A stretch of DNA of 6,843 nt from positions 1 through 6,843 of the forward strand of contig JAATGW010000495.1 of NCBI GenBank assembly GCA_015654495.1. Direction: 5' to 3'. The notes below the pieces were generated by a model, which searched no databases, was not told the origin of the DNA, and saw only the letters and a program-made list of their open reading frames with translations. Shown here one piece after another: positions 4,301 through 6,843 of the stretch. Origin of the DNA: Chitinophagales bacterium. Its GTDB lineage: Bacteria; Bacteroidota; Bacteroidia; Chitinophagales; Chitinophagaceae. Position numbers and translations under genes: made by a program. Within the stretch, counting starts at the first letter, position 1, and each line of letters starts with the position of its first letter.

Positions 4301-6843
4301 GGCAGGTAAAGCCGGTTTACTTTTGTAGGATAATCTTTTGCTGTGTAAAACTCACTGACTACCTCACCGGTACGGTTAACCGTAGATTCATCGCCTGATC
4401 CAATGGAACGGACACTTACTTTTGAATAACCGACACCCGGACCAGGGAAAAATGATTCTCCGAATGGTTCTTCGATATAAAACTGGTTATCCAGCCCCAG
4501 AATGGCATTCTCTTTATAGCGCATGGGTTGACGGAAAGGATTCTCGTCGTTACCCAGCATGGGTTCATATGAAGCTACACCACTTGAAACAGGTTCTCCA
4601 TACTTATTCTTAATCGTATAGTCATACAGCTGGGTATAAGTGGCGGTTTTCACCTGGCTATCGTCAGTCATATTCTGCCAGTCATCTGCGATCTCAATTT
4701 TCTGCACACGGCTTCCGCCACCTTTTTTCGCCATATGCGGTGAACATAACCTTACCCAGGACCTGCTGAGATGAACTTTATCGGAATATTTCATGCGCTT
4801 TGCACGCTTATCAAATCCCGTGAAAAGTTGCCCGATAGTTGCAACGGCTGCAACCATCTTCATTACAATTCTCTTTAGGTCGGAGTCAGTACTTTCAAGG
4901 TCATCCGATTCCGGATAAGCATATTTTGGAAGCATTGTGCGGATGAACTGCCAGCCGGCCTGGGCTATCGGATTAAAGCCCTGTCCCGGATTGTGTACCT
5001 TAACTCTTATTTTACCATCATCAATTTCCGGTTCACCTACAATTTTTGCATAACCAGGCACATATTCGCAATGGCCTTTGTTATCCAGATCCATGTAAAA
5101 TTTAAAGTACAGGTCCTTCATTCCGTCGAAGTACTTTTCCTTGAACGTGGAAGGATCCAGCCCATAAGGCGTAGTTATGTAAATGTACTCAGCGTCTGCC
5201 AGGTTGGTTGAGTCTCCATTACCGTCAATCCCGGCGAGCATAAACATTTCGCTTGCCCGGCGATTCTGAACATAGGCGTAGTCGTCTGACTCATAAGTCA
5301 CATTGATCACACCGCCCGATGGCAGTTTAATCTGGTTCAATTGCCAGTTGGCAGCATAGGCATCCGTGATGTCATCCTGTAACGTATACGGATACTCGGA
5401 GTTGCTCAGGCTGGCACCGGGGTTTTCAGATGATTGTTTAAACGTGCCCCATCGGTCCGTCTGGCGATAACCAAACTCGTTATAAGTGGTGTTATAGTTG
5501 AACTGATAAGAATTCAGTTTTCCTTTCTGGTTTTTGCCGAAGGTGAAATAAACGCGTTTCAGTGTAAGTTTTCCCACATTGCCCTCACTGTTGGGCAGGC
5601 CGGTACAGAGTGAGTTATCGTATTCGAAATGCACGACTTTGATCGGCGTTACATCACTAAGGTCAAAATCATGCTCCTTCAGGTCGGATTTAGAATACAG
5701 GCGGATCTCTTTGAGTTGTTTTAACCGGCGTGACATGTCTATAGCTCCGTTGCTGCCGGCTACACCTATTCCGTCTTTGCGGTCTTCTGTAATAAAATGC
5801 GCAACCATTGTTTTCGATTCGATCGAATGCATGTACCAGATTTCTTTCGTTCCATATACATAGCTCGCTTTATCATCCATAGCATCACTTAACAGGCCCT
5901 CGTTATAATTTGCTGAATCCTGTCCGAATGCATACGGTGTGCGCCACCTGAATTCGTTCGCAAGTTTGGTGTAATTAAATTTTACAGCAGTTCCCAGGTC
6001 ATCGTCAGTAACACCATCACCTGAACGGTCAACATAGTCCGGTGAAAGTATTGCCGTCAGCAGATGGGACGTGGAATATGGCGGCGTTTTTTCTCTCGAA
6101 AAATACCAGTCACGGCCATTTTTGTTGTTGGTACTATTATCTGTACCATCTGCATATCGGATTAGTCCTTTATGTCTTACAGCATTATTCTGCCCGATGT
6201 TGAAGGTGACTTCCTCCTGGTTGGTATTGTAGACCGGTATGCCGTAAACAGAACGTTTGCCGTCATCGCCGGTAACAGAGATTTCCGAAAAATGATGTCG
6301 TTTGCGATGGTCTGATACGCGGTTAATCGAAGTCCGGAAATCACCCGCGCATCCTGGCACTTTAGAAGGATTATAAGAATAAATAAGTTTATCCAGGCCA
6401 TGTGCCGTTGCTTCTTTTGCAGTCAGTGGCTGAAAGGTTGTGTTCTTGACATCGCGCACGTTTTTTGCGAGCAAAGAGGTTGCTTCACCAAATACCGATT
6501 GTGAAGTGGCCAGCATATCTGTAGCTTCTGAACCTATAAAATCTTCTGTTATGAACTGGTATTTCGGTAGCGCTACCGCAACAGGTTGCGTGCCTTTGAC
6601 CAGGTTGAGAAAAGATTTATTCAGCTTAACGGGCTCACCAACGCGTTTGAAATAAACCGGTTCGTATAAAGGATTTGCTAATGAACGGGTCTGAAAATCA
6701 CCCTTGGGTATGAACCTGTTCCTGTCCGTCCATTTTTTTGTAGTAGTTGAAATATTCTGGTAGTCAAAGTCGCCGCCCACTTCCACATAAGTTCCGGCGC
6801 CAAAGGAAATTCCTATCGTGCCGTTATCCCTGCTTTTATCAAC
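1342..6843 (-). CDS. Giant multidomain YD/RHS-like protein with jelly-roll modules, N-terminus missing (partial)
   Basis: The frame is open from the right edge to a TAA at 1344-1342, giving 1833 visible residues (numbered here from the edge). It has no start in the window: a GTG at 6786 lies inside an open frame that continues upstream through GISFGAGTYVEVGGDFDYQ. Residues 1-1180 are beta-rich. They carry two Asp-rich calcium-loop-like motifs (272-282 DRSGDGVTDDD; 540-552 DGNGDSTNLADAE), an LPSGG...YESDDYAYVQ block (507-526), and YD-like strands such as EFYTAKDYPTKV (831-842), NDMHGKPKSVNIY (880-892) and LWDAETGN (1021-1028). A cysteine-rich segment follows (1188-1337), then a PA14/lectin-like sandwich (about 1340-1440), a CBM4/9-like jelly roll (1599-1766) and a YD tail (1771-1814). 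It ends KKYIPSN, with no toxin domain and no visible type IX secretion C-terminal domain. The layout suggests an exported scaffold or shell protein. The biochemical role is unknown. The CDS call is firm and the functional label is tentative. Confidence 0.95.
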   Translation of the reverse strand, partial: VDKSRDNGTIGISFGAGTYVEVGGDFDYQNISTTTKKWTDRNRFIPKGDFQTRSLANPLYEPVYFKRVGEPVKLNKSFLNLVKGTQPVAVALPKYQFITEDFIGSEATDMLATSQSVFGEATSLLAKNVRDVKNTTFQPLTAKEATAHGLDKLIYSYNPSKVPGCAGDFRTSINRVSDHRKRHHFSEISVTGDDGKRSVYGIPVYNTNQEEVTFNIGQNNAVRHKGLIRYADGTDNSTNNKNGRDWYFSREKTPPYSTSHLLTAILSPDYVDRSGDGVTDDDLGTAVKFNYTKLANEFRWRTPYAFGQDSANYNEGLLSDAMDDKASYVYGTKEIWYMHSIESKTMVAHFITEDRKDGIGVAGSNGAIDMSRRLKQLKEIRLYSKSDLKEHDFDLSDVTPIKVVHFEYDNSLCTGLPNSEGNVGKLTLKRVYFTFGKNQKGKLNSYQFNYNTTYNEFGYRQTDRWGTFKQSSENPGASLSNSEYPYTLQDDITDAYAANWQLNQIKLPSGGVINVTYESDDYAYVQNRRASEMFMLAGIDGNGDSTNLADAEYIYITTPYGLDPSTFKEKYFDGMKDLYFKFYMDLDNKGHCEYVPGYAKIVGEPEIDDGKIRVKVHNPGQGFNPIAQAGWQFIRTMLPKYAYPESDDLESTDSDLKRIVMKMVAAVATIGQLFTGFDKRAKRMKYSDKVHLSRSWVRLCSPHMAKKGGGSRVQKIEIADDWQNMTDDSQVKTATYTQLYDYTIKNKYGEPVSSGVASYEPMLGNDENPFRQPMRYKENAILGLDNQFYIEEPFGESFFPGPGVGYSKVSVRSIGSGDESTVNRTGEVVSEFYTAKDYPTKVNRLYLPEKLPKIGKYLSFIGALATDTRAASQGISVELNDMHGKPKSVNIYNRSGQKISSQEFSYKSENETAVEKTLDNNVSVVNADGTVSQELIGMDVEIFNDMREQSTINIGGNVKLSGGSGAILWFPLPFFFPGLGINYDKRMFRSSSTVKIVQRFGLQTRVRKMENGSHIKTENMLWDAETGNVLLSKSQNEFDDPIYSFAYPAHWKYDGMAQAYKNLGTILDIFTTNSSGEVSNSTYDALLSPGDELIDVNSNNKYWIIRSPISSVIKNRLINADGQLQQVTAITAKIVRSGRRNMANTAIGTIVSLKNPLLGDSISVTPLTKILDAKATVFSEEWSVPGLCTTCPSGYYLSPDGLKCFKDTEPEVDDDIFGCYNICAGDTSFNYNTSNGLLYNPGYSSSGSGSSTPLTDIFWQYNTNCMMTRPAGGYDKQKSGSNKASPAFAPGSCNVAPERDPDFPFCLGPLNRTGIWLCKDSSGQRIPLNKWIGIDTCINFPDSKTYYVGLGADDQVRFSVDGNLVVHLSGTSSTNYSSWHIYPFTVPAGSHTIRLEGYNSSVKASFGAEIYNNTSAQVIAAAGYGGLDVIFTTQTLVDPVGLQFTVGKYTCSEGTLNTCQYPYLCRQVADVNKIVNPYYKGLLGNWRAKSQYVYQVNRENITGSEAVLHSTDIRKSGAYSDFNPFWRFDMTTSNTWLQNPSADQRWIAANEVTLFNSKGLEVENKDALNRYSSALFGYLESMPVAVASNARYREIAYDGFEDYSFELGCNADSCNRSHFDFKGVINGSTIARTADESHSGKYSLKLDGNTSIQRSVWTSDPASFLDFDAGRYSVVSNEMAKGFSPIPGKKYLISFWLKDTTATTPSTGFQVKVNGSANLVTSTSLPIVEGWKRIEVDYTLPMPATGFTLELTSAGESYIDDIRIMPYDGQMKSFAYDPSSQRLMAEMDENNFATFYEYDDEGTLIRVKKETERGIMTIKETRSSYRKKYIPSN
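1402..1533 (-). other. C-terminal YD-repeat-like tail of the giant protein
   Basis: Residues 1771-1814 read as YD-repeat units: MKSFAYDPSSQRLMAEMDEN, then ATFYEYDDEGTLIRVKKETERG. The Y-x-Y-D-x2-G-x-L-x-R-V core (1796-1807) matches the canonical YD-repeat consensus of RHS and TcB/TcC shell proteins. Only 19 basic/polar residues follow before the stop, so there is no RHS core and no variable C-terminal toxin. Confidence 0.75.
1546..2049 (-). other. CBM4/9-like jelly-roll module in the giant protein
   Basis: Residues 1599-1766 begin GFEDYSFE and carry the landmarks of a family 4/9 carbohydrate-binding or galactose-binding-like jelly roll. These are 'SHSGKYSLKLDG' early on, 'GKKYLISFWLKD' in the middle, 'GWKRIEVDYTLP' later, and a closing strand YIDDIRIMP (1758-1766). 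The closing 'DDI.i' strand is typical of this fold. Binding to glycan is an inference from fold type only. Two cysteines near the start (GCNADSC) could form a disulfide. Confidence 0.6.
2524..2826 (-). other. PA14/lectin-like beta-sandwich module in the giant protein
   Basis: Residues about 1340-1440 contain YYVGLGADDQVRFSVDG (1346-1362), then WHIYPFTVPAGSHTIRLEGY, and FGAEIYNNT near 1407-1414. The order is an Asp-rich loop followed by a strand with 'VDG', an aromatic-proline strand, 'aGsHtIrleg', and a final 'FGaEIYN' strand. This is the pattern of PA14-like and related carbohydrate-binding sandwiches in large Bacteroidota surface proteins. I infer a ligand-binding or adhesive module. The substrate cannot be told. 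Confidence 0.5.
2833..3282 (-). other. Cysteine-rich segment of the giant protein
   Basis: This is the coding stretch for residues 1188-1337 of the giant protein. It opens with a GCC2/GCC3- or EGF-like spacing, C-x2-C-PSGYYLSPDGLK-C (Cys1188, 1191, 1204), and holds ten cysteines in 150 residues. Only four cysteines occur in the preceding 1187. A Ser/Gly linker (YSSSGSGSSTP, from about 1243) lies inside it. Three more cysteines follow the next module (the last is Cys1465). The density suggests disulfides formed outside the cytoplasm. This is a composition and spacing observation, not a confirmed domain match. Confidence 0.6.

Overview
The window looks like chromosomal DNA from a Bacteroidota bacterium, most likely of the Chitinophagaceae/Sphingobacteriia type. 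Clues are a base composition near the mid-40s % GC by eye, gene starts without Shine-Dalgarno motifs, large exported beta-rich proteins, and a very long YD-repeat-like protein whose sequence style I associate with hypothetical proteins of this phylum. The taxonomic call comes from memory of such proteins, not from a search.

All coding is on the minus strand, so transcription runs from right to left. The window holds three genes and almost no non-coding DNA. Gene A (6843 down to 1342) is a giant protein missing its N-terminus, with 1833 codons visible and its start beyond the right edge. Gene B (1335 down to 469) is a complete 288-residue protein with a signal peptide. Gene C (464 down to 1) starts with a clear signal peptide and runs open off the left edge. 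The gaps are 6 nt (A-B) and 4 nt (B-C), so the three are almost certainly one operon. Its promoter and terminator both lie outside the window.

Gene A is mosaic. A long beta-rich N-terminal and central part has calcium-loop-like Asp motifs and degenerate YD/RHS-like strands. A cysteine-rich segment and two jelly-roll-like modules follow, one resembling a PA14/lectin sandwich and one a family 4/9 carbohydrate-binding module. It ends in a short YD-repeat tail with no toxin domain. Gene B is a compact soluble exported protein of unknown function. Gene C begins as an exported beta-rich protein.

My best inference, not proof, is an exported multi-protein assembly at the cell envelope. A would be a large YD-shell or scaffold-like protein, B an exported partner, and C a further surface or secreted component, possibly leading to an RHS core or effector outside the window. 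No RNA genes, mobile elements, CRISPR arrays or convincing regulatory sites were found.
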